Of a DNA stretch of 64,000 nucleotides, positions 42,134 to 51,069 are shown piece after piece (positions within the stretch are counted from its first letter, which is position 1; each line of letters begins with the position of its first letter). Origin of the DNA: VAZQ01 sp035693615 (GTDB lineage: Bacteria > Pseudomonadota > Alphaproteobacteria > Rhizobiales > Xanthobacteraceae). The notes beneath the pieces were generated by a model. The model did no database searches and was not told the origin of the DNA. It saw only the letters and a program-made list of their open reading frames with translations. The position numbers and the translations under genes were made by a program. The stretch covers positions 1 through 64,000 of the forward strand of contig DASSGH010000114.1 of the NCBI GenBank assembly GCA_035693615.1, read 5' to 3'.

Positions 42134-42970
42134 ATGAGCTACGTCGACGCGGCACTCGCGCCGCAACGCAAAACCGGACAGATCAAGCTGCACGGGCCTG
42201 CCGCCTTCGAAGGCATGCGCAAGGCAGGACGGCTCGTGGCCGAATGCCTCGACATGCTCACCAGCGAGATTGCACCCGGCGTGCCGACCGAGAGGATCGA
42301 CCGGCTGGTGCTCGACTTCGCCCTCGCGCACAGGGCGGTGCCGGCGACGCTCATGTATCGCGGCTATCGCAAGGCCACCTGCACCTCCGTCAATCACGTG
42401 GTCTGCCATGGCATCCCTGGCGAGAAGCCGCTCAAGGAAGGCGACATTGTCAATGTCGACGTCACCCTCATCCTCGACGGCTGGCACGGCGACTCCAGCC
42501 GCATGTTCGCTGTGGGTGCGATCCCGCGCCGCGCCGAGCGCCTGATCGAGGTGACTTACGAAGCGATGATGCGCGGCATTTCGGTGATTCACCCGGGCGC
42601 GACCACCGGCGATATCGGCGCCGCCATCCAAACTTATGTCGAAGCCCAGCACATGAGCGTCGTGCGCGACTTCTGCGGCCACGGCGTCGGCCGCCTGTTC
42701 CATGACGAGCCGAATATCGTGCACGTCGGCCGGCCGGGCGAGGGCATCGTGCTGCGTCCCGGCATGTTCTTCACGGTCGAGCCGATGATCAATCTCGGCC
42801 GACCGCACGTGAAGGTGCTCTCCGATGGTTGGACCGCGGTGACGCGCGACCGCTCGCTCTCCGCCCAGTTCGAACACACGGTGGCGGTGACCGAGGACGG
42901 GGTCGAAATCTTCACGCTCTCGCCGCAAGGCCTCGACCGGCCCGGCCCCTCCGTCGCTCCGCGCGCCTAG
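42134..42970 (+). CDS. map: Methionine aminopeptidase type I
   Basis: A 278-residue metalloenzyme removing N-terminal Met from new proteins. The five metal ligands are visible in order: Asp in VNVDVTLI, Asp in WHGDSSR, His in CGHGVGRLFHDEP, Glu in VEPMIN and Glu in FEHTVAV. The substrate His is in VCHGIP. The length is normal for type Ia plus a short N-terminal extension. The start is placed at MSYVDAA; the long upstream frame is antisense-type coding inside sfsA. radC follows 77 bases later. Confidence 0.9.
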   Translation: MSYVDAALAPQRKTGQIKLHGPAAFEGMRKAGRLVAECLDMLTSEIAPGVPTERIDRLVLDFALAHRAVPATLMYRGYRKATCTSVNHVVCHGIPGEKPLKEGDIVNVDVTLILDGWHGDSSRMFAVGAIPRRAERLIEVTYEAMMRGISVIHPGATTGDIGAAIQTYVEAQHMSVVRDFCGHGVGRLFHDEPNIVHVGRPGEGIVLRPGMFFTVEPMINLGRPHVKVLSDGWTAVTRDRSLSAQFEHTVAVTEDGVEIFTLSPQGLDRPGPSVAPRA

Positions 42971-43047
42971 CGCGCCCCCTGCGCCATTGCAAAATCGGGC
43001 GAAGCGGGCATCCTTGCCCGCGGCGGCGTGGCGCAGATGATGATGCG

Positions 43048-43767
43048 ATGGCCGGTAGCAAAAGAACGAGCAACTCCTCAACCCCGGCCGGCGCCGCCCG
43101 GCATTATCACGGGCATCGCGACCGCTTGCGGCAACGATTTCTGCAAGCGGGTAGCGACGCGCTGCACGACTACGAGATGCTCGAGTTGGTTCTGTTTCGC
43201 GCCATACCGCGGCGTGACGTGAAGCCGCTGGCAAAAGAGCTCATCGCAAAATTCGGCTCCTTCGCCGAGGTGATCGCCGCGCCGATTGAGCGACTCAAGG
43301 AAGTCGCAGGGCTGGGCGAAGCCGCCATTACCGATCTCAAGATCGTGCAGGCGGCCGCCAACCGCCTGCTGCGCGGGGAAGTCAAGAAGCGTCACGTGCT
43401 CTCGTCATGGTCCAGCGTGCTCGACTATTGCCGCACCTCCATGGCCTTTGAAAGCAAGGAGCACTTCCGCATCCTGTTTCTCGACAAGGGCAACCACCTC
43501 ATCGCCGACGAGCAGCAGCAGACCGGCACCGTCGATCACACACCGGTCTATCCGCGCGAGGTGGTCAAGCGCGCGCTCGAGCTTTCCGCCACAGCGGTGA
43601 TCCTGGTGCACAATCATCCCTCCGGCGATCCTACGCCCTCGCGCGCCGACATCGACATGACACAGGCGATCATCGAGGTTGCGCGCCCGCTCGGCATCGC
43701 TGTGCACGACCATCTCATTGTCGGCAAGGACGGGCACGCGAGTCTGAAGGCGCTGAAGCTCATGTGA
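43048..43767 (+). CDS. radC: RadC family JAB-domain protein
   Basis: A 239-residue protein. The N-terminal helix-hairpin-helix region (YEMLELVLFRAIPRRDVKPLAKELI, then LKEVAGLGEAAITDLKIV) is followed by a JAMM/MPN+ metalloprotease-like domain with the signature HNHPSGDPTPSRAD near residues 190-203 and the remote Glu in the upstream strand. RadC is common beside map in alphaproteobacteria. Its former DNA-repair role is doubtful; the biochemical activity is not established. Confidence 0.88.
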   Translation: MAGSKRTSNSSTPAGAARHYHGHRDRLRQRFLQAGSDALHDYEMLELVLFRAIPRRDVKPLAKELIAKFGSFAEVIAAPIERLKEVAGLGEAAITDLKIVQAAANRLLRGEVKKRHVLSSWSSVLDYCRTSMAFESKEHFRILFLDKGNHLIADEQQQTGTVDHTPVYPREVVKRALELSATAVILVHNHPSGDPTPSRADIDMTQAIIEVARPLGIAVHDHLIVGKDGHASLKALKLM

Positions 43768-43856
43768 TTCGCAGGCGGATGGAGCGAAAGAAAAGCTAGC
43801 CACGGCCCCCACAGCGGTGCGAGCGAGCGCCCGAAAGTAGCCCAGCCCCAAGCGGG

Positions 43857-44630
43857 TCACATAATCGAAAGCCCGCCGTCGACGGCGAGCGTCGCCCCGG
43901 TGACGAACGAGGCTTCGTCGCTTGCAAGCCAGAGAATCGGCCAAGCAATCTCCTGCGGCGCCGCCCACCGGCCGAGGAGCGATGTGCTCTGGCGCTCGCT
44001 CTTGAGCGCCTCGATAGTTTTGCCAATGGCCTTGGCCTTGGAGATATGAAAGTCGGTCAGCGTCGAGCCGGGACAGACGGCGTTGACGCGAATCCCGTGC
44101 GCCACTTCTTCGAAGGCGAGCGTGCGGGTCATGGCGAGGATGCCCGCCTTGGTCGCGTCGTAGAGGCCCATGCCCTTGCGCCCGGTGAGCGCATAACACG
44201 ACGACACGTTGACGATACTGGCGCGACCGCTGCGACGCAGCGCCGGCAGCGCGGCCTTGCAGTAATTGGCGGTACCGACGAGATTGACCCCGACCATGGC
44301 CTGCCACTCGCCGGGTGTGGAGTCAGAAATCGCGGAATAATTGCGCATGGCCGCGTTGTTGACGAGGATGTCGAGCCGGCCGAACGTCTGCAGCGCGCGC
44401 TCCACCGCCCGCGTGGCTGCGTCAGCGTCGGCGACGTCAGCGGCAAACGTCGAGATGCGCGCGCGCGGGACCCGCTCGGCGATCGCCTGCATCGTGCCCG
44501 CGAGCGCCCGCGCGTCGGCATCGACGAGCAGCGCCATTCCGCCTTCGGCGCAGATGAGCTCACCCGTCGCCGCGCCGATGCCCGCGCCGCCGCCGGTGAT
44601 CAGCGCGGCTTTGCCTTCGACGCGGTTCAT
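43857..44630 (-). CDS. SDR family oxidoreductase
   Basis: A 257-residue short-chain dehydrogenase: TGGGAGIG at residues 12-19 binds NAD(P), NNAAM starts the core strand, and VNVSSCYALTGRKGMGLYDATKAG carries the catalytic Ser, Tyr and Lys. PGSTLTDFHI is the usual C-terminal PG motif. The gene starts ten bases after the Bug-type binding protein gene, so both belong to the minus-strand oxygenase operon. It probably oxidises a cis-diol or alcohol made by the Rieske enzyme. Confidence 0.85.
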   Translation of the reverse strand: MNRVEGKAALITGGGAGIGAATGELICAEGGMALLVDADARALAGTMQAIAERVPRARISTFAADVADADAATRAVERALQTFGRLDILVNNAAMRNYSAISDSTPGEWQAMVGVNLVGTANYCKAALPALRRSGRASIVNVSSCYALTGRKGMGLYDATKAGILAMTRTLAFEEVAHGIRVNAVCPGSTLTDFHISKAKAIGKTIEALKSERQSTSLLGRWAAPQEIAWPILWLASDEASFVTGATLAVDGGLSIM

Positions 44631-44640
44631 GCTTGCGCCG

Positions 44641-45612
44641 TCACTCGGTCGGAACGATGCCGAGCTCCTTGGCGGCCGCAGCGACACGGGCGCGCTGCTG
44701 CTCGATCGCCGCGTGGAATTCAGCCGGTCCGCCGAAGTTGGGAAGCTGCCCAGTGTCGTTGAGCCGCGTGGCAATCGCGGGATCCGCGCCGACCTGCTCG
44801 ACGTCGGCGGCGATGTGTTCGCGCAGTGGAAGCGGCATTTCCGGGGGACCGAAAAATCCCACCAGTCCGTCGAGGGCGAGGTCGGGATAGCCCGCCTCCG
44901 TAACCGTCGGAACATCCGGCAGGACAGGTGCGCGAACGCTGTTGGTCACCGCCAGCAACTTGACCTTGCCGGCCTGCAGCTGAGGCCGCACGATCGCATA
45001 GGCCGTTTCGTTGAATTGAATGCGTCCGGCGGCGAGGTCGTTCGCCGCCTCGACCTGATTGCGATACGGCACCTTCGAAAGGCTCAGGCCAGCTTTGCGC
45101 AGGAACGCTGCCACGAGAAAGTCGATGGCGCCGGTCGTGCCGGCCCAATTGAGCTTGCCCGGCTGCGCGCGCGCCAGCGCAACCAGTTCAGCGAGCGATC
45201 GCACCGGCAAGTCCGCAGGCACTGCAATGACGATGATGGTGTTCGACACCCGCGCGATCGGTTGCAAATCCTCAGGCTTGTAAGGGACATTCTTGTAGAC
45301 GAAGGGGTGGGCGGTGAACGAGGAGGTCGGTGAGGCCAACAGCACGTGATCGTCGTGGGCGGCGACCATCGCGCTGATTGCAACGATCCCATCGCCGCCT
45401 GGCCGATTCTCCACCACCACCGGCTGGCCCCATCGCTTGCTCAGCTGATCGGCGAGGAGTCTGGTTCCAATATCGATGCCGCTGCCGGGGCCGAGCGTGA
45501 CCAGAAACTTCACCGGACGCTGCGGCCAGGTTTGCGCCGGCGATGAGGTCGACGAGGCAACGAGCGCCAGCGCGGCCGCCAACATGGAAACGCAAAACAG
45601 TCTGTTGCGCAT
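44641..45612 (-). CDS. Bug-family (TctC-like) solute-binding protein
   Basis: A 323-residue periplasmic protein with a signal peptide (residues 1-25). The Bug pattern is clear: WPQRPVKFLVTLGPGSGIDIGTRLLADQLSKRWGQPVVVENRPGGDG, the anion-binding N-lobe, and YPDLALDGLVGFFGPPEMP in the C-lobe. Bug proteins bind aromatic or tricarboxylic acids for TctAB transporters, but none is adjacent. It lies between the Rieske oxygenase and the SDR (44 and 10 bases), suggesting its ligand is the oxygenase substrate. Confidence 0.85.
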   Translation of the reverse strand: MRNRLFCVSMLAAALALVASSTSSPAQTWPQRPVKFLVTLGPGSGIDIGTRLLADQLSKRWGQPVVVENRPGGDGIVAISAMVAAHDDHVLLASPTSSFTAHPFVYKNVPYKPEDLQPIARVSNTIIVIAVPADLPVRSLAELVALARAQPGKLNWAGTTGAIDFLVAAFLRKAGLSLSKVPYRNQVEAANDLAAGRIQFNETAYAIVRPQLQAGKVKLLAVTNSVRAPVLPDVPTVTEAGYPDLALDGLVGFFGPPEMPLPLREHIAADVEQVGADPAIATRLNDTGQLPNFGGPAEFHAAIEQQRARVAAAAKELGIVPTE

Positions 45613-45656
45613 CGGCTTTCCTCCGCATGCACCGTGACGCCGAACGGGCGGCGCGT

Positions 45657-46928
45657 TCAGATCGAATACACTGGCTGGTCCAAGCCGCCGGTCAAGTGGA
45701 CTTTGGCCCATTCCTGCGGCTTCACGTCGCGGTTGAGCAGCATGCCGGCGGCGCGGACGCGTTGGGCACCGGCGTCAAGCGCCGGCGGCTCGGCGCCGTC
45801 CTGCATGGCGAGCGCGGCTTCGTACAACATGCGGCGCGCCATCACGATCGCGCGGTCGGTGGGCAGAAGCTTCTCCTTCGCGTGATCCTGGATCGGCCCC
45901 ATGCTCTCCTGCAGCGAGGCGTCCTGCATGGCGATGCCAAAAACGCCGCTATACGCGCGTTTCTCTTGCTGTGCCCGGCGATCGATCAGGTAGTCGTTGT
46001 CCTTGTTCGCCAGCGGCCGGAAGGTCCCGGGCACGTAAGGGCAATGGATGCCCTTTCCCTCCTGCATGTGGCACCGCTCCTCCTCCGACAGTGGACGGTC
46101 GGGGCGGAAGTTGATGCTCCAGGCCCAGCAATGGTGATCGTCGATCGGCACCCAAACGTGACCGCCGAGCGGGTGATCGCCGAACGGCGGGATCAGCGTG
46201 AACCATGGAAACAGCCACTGGGTGACCCGCCAATAGTACGAATCGGGCTCGCCGTTGCGCCGGCCATAGAGCGTCAAGCCGAAGGGTGCGCTCTCGATTT
46301 CGAAGATCACATTGCCGTCCGCCTTGATGTACTCGTTTGCCTTGGTGCCTTGGTGCATCGGGTCTTCATCCACCTCGAAGCGGTGCACATAGGACACATG
46401 GCTCGTATCGATGCCGCCTTCCATGGCCTGGAGATAATTGCACTCCTGCAACCGCTTTGAGACGAACACATGGCTTGCCGGCAGATCACACCACTCGACG
46501 GCGGGTGGCGGTGGTTGCTTGCCCTTCGGTCCCATATAGGCCCAGACCATGCCCGCGCGCTCGATGCAGGGATAGGCCTTGATTCCCATGTGCTTGCAGG
46601 CCTGCGGCGCCGACGGCACGTCGACGCATTGTCCGTCGATCGCGAACTTCAGGCCGTGATAGGCGCAGCGGATGCCGTTCTCCTCGTTGCGGCCGAAATA
46701 CAGCGACGCACCGCGATGCGAGCAGAATTCATCGACCAACCCGACCTTGCCGCCGCTGTTGCGAAACGCGATGAGCTTCTCGCCGAGGATCTGCGCGCGC
46801 ACCGGCGGACCATCGGGCGCGGCGACTTCGCCCGAGAGCAGGATCGGCACCCAGTAGCGGCGCATCAGGTTGCCCATCGGCGTGGCGGGGCCGGTGCGCA
46901 CGAGGGTTTCGGCCATCTCCTTGTTCAT
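45657..46928 (-). CDS. Rieske non-haem iron oxygenase (phthalate dioxygenase-like)
   Basis: A 423-residue single-component oxygenase alpha subunit. Rieske ligands: Cys69/His71 in FCSHRGASL and Cys88/His91 in CAYHGLKF. Iron ligands: Asp174, His177 and His182 in GIDTSHVSYVH. It is longer at the C-terminus than the 20706 enzyme and fits the phthalate 4,5-dioxygenase/homotrimeric class that has no beta subunit. The reductase is not in the window. It is the first gene of the operon and divergent from an SDR. Confidence 0.88.
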   Translation of the reverse strand: MNKEMAETLVRTGPATPMGNLMRRYWVPILLSGEVAAPDGPPVRAQILGEKLIAFRNSGGKVGLVDEFCSHRGASLYFGRNEENGIRCAYHGLKFAIDGQCVDVPSAPQACKHMGIKAYPCIERAGMVWAYMGPKGKQPPPPAVEWCDLPASHVFVSKRLQECNYLQAMEGGIDTSHVSYVHRFEVDEDPMHQGTKANEYIKADGNVIFEIESAPFGLTLYGRRNGEPDSYYWRVTQWLFPWFTLIPPFGDHPLGGHVWVPIDDHHCWAWSINFRPDRPLSEEERCHMQEGKGIHCPYVPGTFRPLANKDNDYLIDRRAQQEKRAYSGVFGIAMQDASLQESMGPIQDHAKEKLLPTDRAIVMARRMLYEAALAMQDGAEPPALDAGAQRVRAAGMLLNRDVKPQEWAKVHLTGGLDQPVYSI

Positions 46929-47092
46929 GGCGACGCGCCTTTCTTATCCTTGTCCACGCAGTGATACTATAATCCGCAAACTCGATTTCGATCCCAGAAA
47001 ATACGCGCGTGGGCTCGTGCTGATCAAGGAGCGCGGTTTCACGATCAGCATCGCGCTGGCAGGGGACGCGGAGTGGAAGACAGGAGAGGAAA

Positions 47093-47863
47093 ATGACCGG
47101 GCTGCTCGAGCAACACATTGCGGTGGTCACCGGAGGCGGTTCCGGCATCGGCCGGGCAATCGCGGTGGGCTATGCGAGGGAGGGAGCACAAGTTGCTGTG
47201 CTCGATGCCGACGCCGATACGGCAGCCGCGACCGCCAAGGCCATCACGGGGGCCGGGGGCAAGGCATTGAGCTTGCGGCTTGATGTCACCGAACGCGAAA
47301 AGTGCCGCGAGGTTGCCGCGCAAATCGGCGCGTCGATGGGCAAGGTCTCGATCCTGGTCAACAATGCCGGCATCAACCGCCGCAACGCCTTCACCGCGGA
47401 TCGCGAAGCGGTGATCAAGGATTGGCAGGAAATTATGGCCGTCAACCTCAACGGCGTGTTCAACGTCACGCATGCTTTTCTTGAGCAGCTGCGCGCAACC
47501 AGGGGCCGGATTGTCAACATCGCTTCGATCCAATCGTTCGTTCACGTGCGCACGCCCAACTCGCCCGCCTATACCACCTCGAAGCACGGCGTGCTTGGCT
47601 TCACTCGCGCGCTGGCGGCAGAACTCGGCAAGGACGGGGTGCGGGTCAACGCCATCGGCCCAGGCTTCATCGAGACGCCGCTCAATGAGAAGGTGCGCGC
47701 TACCAATCCTGACCTGGTGAAAATGTTCATGGAACACACGCCGCTCGGCCGCACCGGAAAGCCCGAGGACATCGTCGGGCCCGCGATCTTTCTCGCCTGC
47801 GACCTCTCGGCCTATGTCACCGGCTCGATCATTATGGCCGATGGGGGCTACCGATCGATCTAG
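47093..47863 (+). CDS. SDR family oxidoreductase (3-oxoacyl-reductase type)
   Basis: A 256-residue classical SDR. TGGGSGIG is at residues 13-20, NNAG at 90-93, and the catalytic Ser145, Tyr160 and Lys164 (YTTSK) are intact. GPGFIETPL is the PG motif after the active site. AGGAGAGGAAA lies upstream of the ATG. It is divergent from the Rieske oxygenase, with 164 bases between; the two may share a regulated promoter region and a pathway. Confidence 0.85.
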   Translation: MTGLLEQHIAVVTGGGSGIGRAIAVGYAREGAQVAVLDADADTAAATAKAITGAGGKALSLRLDVTEREKCREVAAQIGASMGKVSILVNNAGINRRNAFTADREAVIKDWQEIMAVNLNGVFNVTHAFLEQLRATRGRIVNIASIQSFVHVRTPNSPAYTTSKHGVLGFTRALAAELGKDGVRVNAIGPGFIETPLNEKVRATNPDLVKMFMEHTPLGRTGKPEDIVGPAIFLACDLSAYVTGSIIMADGGYRSI

Positions 47864-47958
47864 CGATGACGGCGCGTGAGACACGCGCGTAGAGCCAGCG
47901 TGCGGAGGATCGCGGCGGCGTCCTTCCGCACCGATTCAATGAAGTCGCGGCAATGGGC

Positions 47959-47998
47959 GGAGAGGGCGCGGCGTTGCTTGCTACGCCCCGCCCTCTCC
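47959..47998. terminator. Bidirectional hairpin between convergent genes
   Basis: A 16-base stem with one mismatch (GGAGAGGGCG...GCGT against ACGC...CGCCCTCTCC) around an eight-base loop, ending two bases before the stop of the methyltransferase gene. It lies between convergent genes, so it can stop transcription from both sides. There is no long T-run. Confidence 0.6.
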
Positions 47999-48000
47999 GG

Positions 48001-48780
48001 TCAAGCCGATTTGCGCCATGGGACCAGCATCGACACTCGCTGCTTGTAACGGCGGTAGTCGTCACCAAACAGGTCGGTCAAATCGCGCTCTTCGAGAAAA
48101 ATGCCGACAAAGATATAGGCGGTTGTGACGGCTGCGAACAGCAGATGTCCTACCGTCATCGTCGGCGCGGCCCAGAACGCGATGATGAGACCCAAGTAGA
48201 TCGGGTGGCGCACGAACTTGTAAAGCATGGGCGTCTTGAAGCGTAGGTCCGGCATCGGGCGACCGAGGAGATTATTAAGCACCTGATGTAGGCCGAACAA
48301 CTCGAAATGGTTAATGAGAAAGGTCGACGTGAACACTAAGAACCAGCCAAAGAACGACAGGCCCATTACCACGATGGCAATCTGCGGATCGATGATCCGC
48401 CAAACCACGTCCGGCATCGGCCGCCACTGCCAGAACAACAAGATCAGCGCGAGGCTCGCAAACAGAACATAGGTGCTGCGTTCCACCGAGTGCGGCACGT
48501 ATCGCGTCCACCACTGCTTGAACTGCCGGCGCGCCATGACGCTGTGCTGCAGCGCGAAGAGCGACATGAGCAAAAGATTGATTACGGCGGCTTCGGCCAA
48601 CGGACCCACCGGCCCGCTGTCGATAGTCTTCGGCACGAGGACACCGGCCACGAACCCGATCGCGTAGAGGAGCGTGAGAAAGGATACGAGATAAGCCGCC
48701 ATACCGAAGAGAAACGCCGCCACCCTGCCGATGGTCCCGGCCTGGCTTTGTTTCGCCAAAATTGTCGCTTGTCCAGACAT
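48001..48780 (-). CDS. mddA: Methanethiol S-methyltransferase-like membrane enzyme (MddA)
   Basis: A 259-residue membrane protein of the isoprenylcysteine methyltransferase-like (NnrU/ICMT) fold, with about six helices. The C-terminal YKFVRHPIYLGLIIAFW and FLEERDLTDLFGDDYRRYKQRV carry the SAM-binding His/Arg and acidic residues. The N-terminal LQHSVMARRQFKQWWTRYVPHSVERSTYVL fits MddA, which methylates methanethiol to dimethyl sulfide. The start has GGAGGAG upstream. Without sulfur genes nearby the assignment is by family only. Confidence 0.7.
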   Translation of the reverse strand: MSGQATILAKQSQAGTIGRVAAFLFGMAAYLVSFLTLLYAIGFVAGVLVPKTIDSGPVGPLAEAAVINLLLMSLFALQHSVMARRQFKQWWTRYVPHSVERSTYVLFASLALILLFWQWRPMPDVVWRIIDPQIAIVVMGLSFFGWFLVFTSTFLINHFELFGLHQVLNNLLGRPMPDLRFKTPMLYKFVRHPIYLGLIIAFWAAPTMTVGHLLFAAVTTAYIFVGIFLEERDLTDLFGDDYRRYKQRVSMLVPWRKSA

Positions 48781-49037
48781 GGATCTCCTCCATCGCCCCC
48801 CTCGCACGGCGATGCGGGCCGATGCAGGATGCCCATGACTGGCCAAATTGCATTGAGCCGGCATTGATTTTTCCTTGAGAACGTCATGATTTTTTCTGTG
48901 CGGGAGCTCAACCGCGCAGAAAGCGGCTACACCCGATCGAACGACATGCACGTGAAGGGCGCGCTGAGGCCTTTTGCGGCTGGATCGTTCCTTCTATGCT
49001 TCGTTCCCTCTGCGAACATCGAAGACTGCCCCGGCCG

Positions 49038-50534
49038 ATGAGCGATTTGGACGCTTCTCAAGCCGCGCAACCAGAACCTGCCGGCACGACGCAGGCGGCC
49101 AAGCAAGCCGTCGTCGTGATTCATGGCATGGGCGAGCAGCGCCCGATGGACACGATAAAAGCCTTCGTGGGAGCAGTCTGGGAGACGGACGCAGTCATCA
49201 CCGCGAACAAGCTGCCGCATCCGAGCCAAGTCTGGAGCAAGCCCGACCCTCGCACCGGATCGCTTGAGTTGCGCCGCATCACCACGCGCGAGAGCATTCC
49301 TAGCGCCGCGTTTCCCCATGGCGTACGCACGGATTTTTACGAGCTCTACTGGGCCGACCTCACTGCGGGCTCGACCTGGGAGGAATTCACCGGCTGGGTT
49401 CGCGGGCTGCTCCTGCGACCTATCAGCCGGGTGCCTCCCAACGTGCGATCGGCGTGGATCGTGTTGTGGATCGCAACGCTGGCGGTCATCGCGATCGCAG
49501 CTCTTGCGGTCCTGCCAGCGGATGCTTGGCGCAAGATCGGAGCGCCCTGGCTCGCCGATTGGCATTGGCTGCTGGCGTTCGTCGCGCTCGCGTTCGGACG
49601 ATGGCTGCACAAAGCCGCCACCGCATCCTTCGGACGCGTCGTGCGTTACACCATGGCCGATCCCGCCAACATTGCCGCCCGGCAGGCGGTCCACGAGCGT
49701 GGCCTCAAACTCATGAATTCGCTGCACGAGGGAGACCACTACAAGCGCATCATCATCGTCTCGCACAGCCTCGGCACCATGCTCGCCCACGATCTCCTGA
49801 GTTATTTCTGGGCGCAACGCGAGGCGGCCCGCAAAATTGCCGAGTCCTCGCCGGAATTCGATGCGCTTTGCGACCTCGAAAGCGCCGCAGCGGCTGTCGA
49901 TCGGGCGGACGCGTCAGCGGCGGCGTTCGATGGGTACTATGCGGCGCAGCGCCGCCTGCGCGTCGCCCTAGCCGCCCGAGCGCCGAGGGACCCGCGGGAC
50001 GCCTCCGATCCGCGTTGGCTGATCACGGATTTCGTCACGCTCGGAAGTCCGCTGGCGCACGCGGAATTCCTGATCGCGGCGAGTGCCGAGGATCTCGCCA
50101 GACGCAAATTCGAGCGCGAGCTACCACAATCGCCGCCCTTGCGCGAAGATCTCGACCCAAAGGTTTTCCAGCTCGCGCGGGCAACGCACAAACTCCCGAT
50201 CGGACCGAGCTTCGAGACCAGCAAGCTGATTAGTTTTCCGCCACCCTCCTCGCCGAATGTGTGGGAACTGCATCACGCCGCACCGTTTGCGGTCGTGCGC
50301 TGGACCAACATTTACGATTCGGCCTCACTGGTTTTTCGCGGCGACATCATCGGCGGGCCAGTGGCAAGCGCGTTCGGTCCGGCCGTCATCGATATCGACT
50401 TGAAGTCGCTGCGCGGCCAGTCCCGCTCCTTCACGCATACCAAATACTGGGCGATCAACGGCGAGCCGATTCACATCGAAGTCTTACGCAAAGCGATTAA
50501 TCTGCTCGACGAGCCCAGTACCGGCGCAAGGTAA
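49038..50534 (+). CDS. Membrane-linked alpha/beta-hydrolase-like protein
   Basis: A 498-residue protein. The N-terminal VVVIHGMGEQRP (residues 24-35) is the oxyanion strand and loop of lipase-like hydrolases. Two hydrophobic helices lie at about 137-160 and 172-190. The nucleophile elbow SHSLGTMLAHD follows at about 240, and GSPLAHA later. The C-terminal third (WELHHAAPFAVVRWTNIYD, DPVAS-type loops) may be a lid or target domain. Helices inserted between the strands of the fold are unusual. No family name or substrate is known to me. Confidence 0.55.
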   Translation: MSDLDASQAAQPEPAGTTQAAKQAVVVIHGMGEQRPMDTIKAFVGAVWETDAVITANKLPHPSQVWSKPDPRTGSLELRRITTRESIPSAAFPHGVRTDFYELYWADLTAGSTWEEFTGWVRGLLLRPISRVPPNVRSAWIVLWIATLAVIAIAALAVLPADAWRKIGAPWLADWHWLLAFVALAFGRWLHKAATASFGRVVRYTMADPANIAARQAVHERGLKLMNSLHEGDHYKRIIIVSHSLGTMLAHDLLSYFWAQREAARKIAESSPEFDALCDLESAAAAVDRADASAAAFDGYYAAQRRLRVALAARAPRDPRDASDPRWLITDFVTLGSPLAHAEFLIAASAEDLARRKFERELPQSPPLREDLDPKVFQLARATHKLPIGPSFETSKLISFPPPSSPNVWELHHAAPFAVVRWTNIYDSASLVFRGDIIGGPVASAFGPAVIDIDLKSLRGQSRSFTHTKYWAINGEPIHIEVLRKAINLLDEPSTGAR

Positions 50535-50603
50535 TCCCTCGGTCGCAGGCGCCAGGGGCGACAGCAGTGGATCAATCGGCGCTCGCGCTGTGCGCCGTCC
50601 GTC

Positions 50604-50963
50604 CTACAGAGCGACCAGTGTCTTGAAGCCGCCCCAGATCATGCGCTTGGCGTCGAAGGGCAACGACTTGAGCTCCATCATCTTCGCAAGCCGCTTGTCC
50701 TTCATCACCTTCGCGTTGATGCGGTCGCGATCGGCGCGCGATTTGTAGACGATATAGGAGAAGACCACGGTCTCCCCGCCCTTTTGCTTGACGCTCCGCG
50801 GAAAGGAGGTTCGCTTTCCCCAGCTGACGTCGTCGGCAATGCTTTCGCGGAACTCGAGCGCGCCGTGCTCGCGCCAGACCTTTCCCGCCTTCTTCGCCAT
50901 GCGCCGGTAGGCGGCCAGATCGCGCTTGCGCACCGGCACCACAAAACCATCGACATAGCTCAT
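50604..50963 (-). CDS. DUF1428 family protein
   Basis: A 119-residue ferredoxin-like-fold protein. The family signature MSYVDGFVVPVRKRDLAAYRRMA is intact, as is KVMKDKRL and the final DAKRMIWGGFKTLV. DUF1428 proteins are often encoded next to VOC genes, as here, with two VOC genes upstream and a MarR regulator opposite. The start at 50963 is the conserved MSYV. The function is unknown. Confidence 0.8.
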   Translation of the reverse strand: MSYVDGFVVPVRKRDLAAYRRMAKKAGKVWREHGALEFRESIADDVSWGKRTSFPRSVKQKGGETVVFSYIVYKSRADRDRINAKVMKDKRLAKMMELKSLPFDAKRMIWGGFKTLVAL

Positions 50964-51069
50964 CCGAATCCTCCTTCTTGAGATCGAGGCGACCAGCACA
51001 GGCGCCGCCAGAGCCACGCGTTCACGCGGGGCTCCGGCGGTCGTGTGTGTCCTGCGGACTGCCGCGCCG

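Noticed and set aside
46929..47092. TATAAT at 46968-46973 as part of a plus-strand promoter
   Set aside because: The nearest TTGTCC is only 12 bases away, too close for a sigma-70 promoter; no better -35 is visible.
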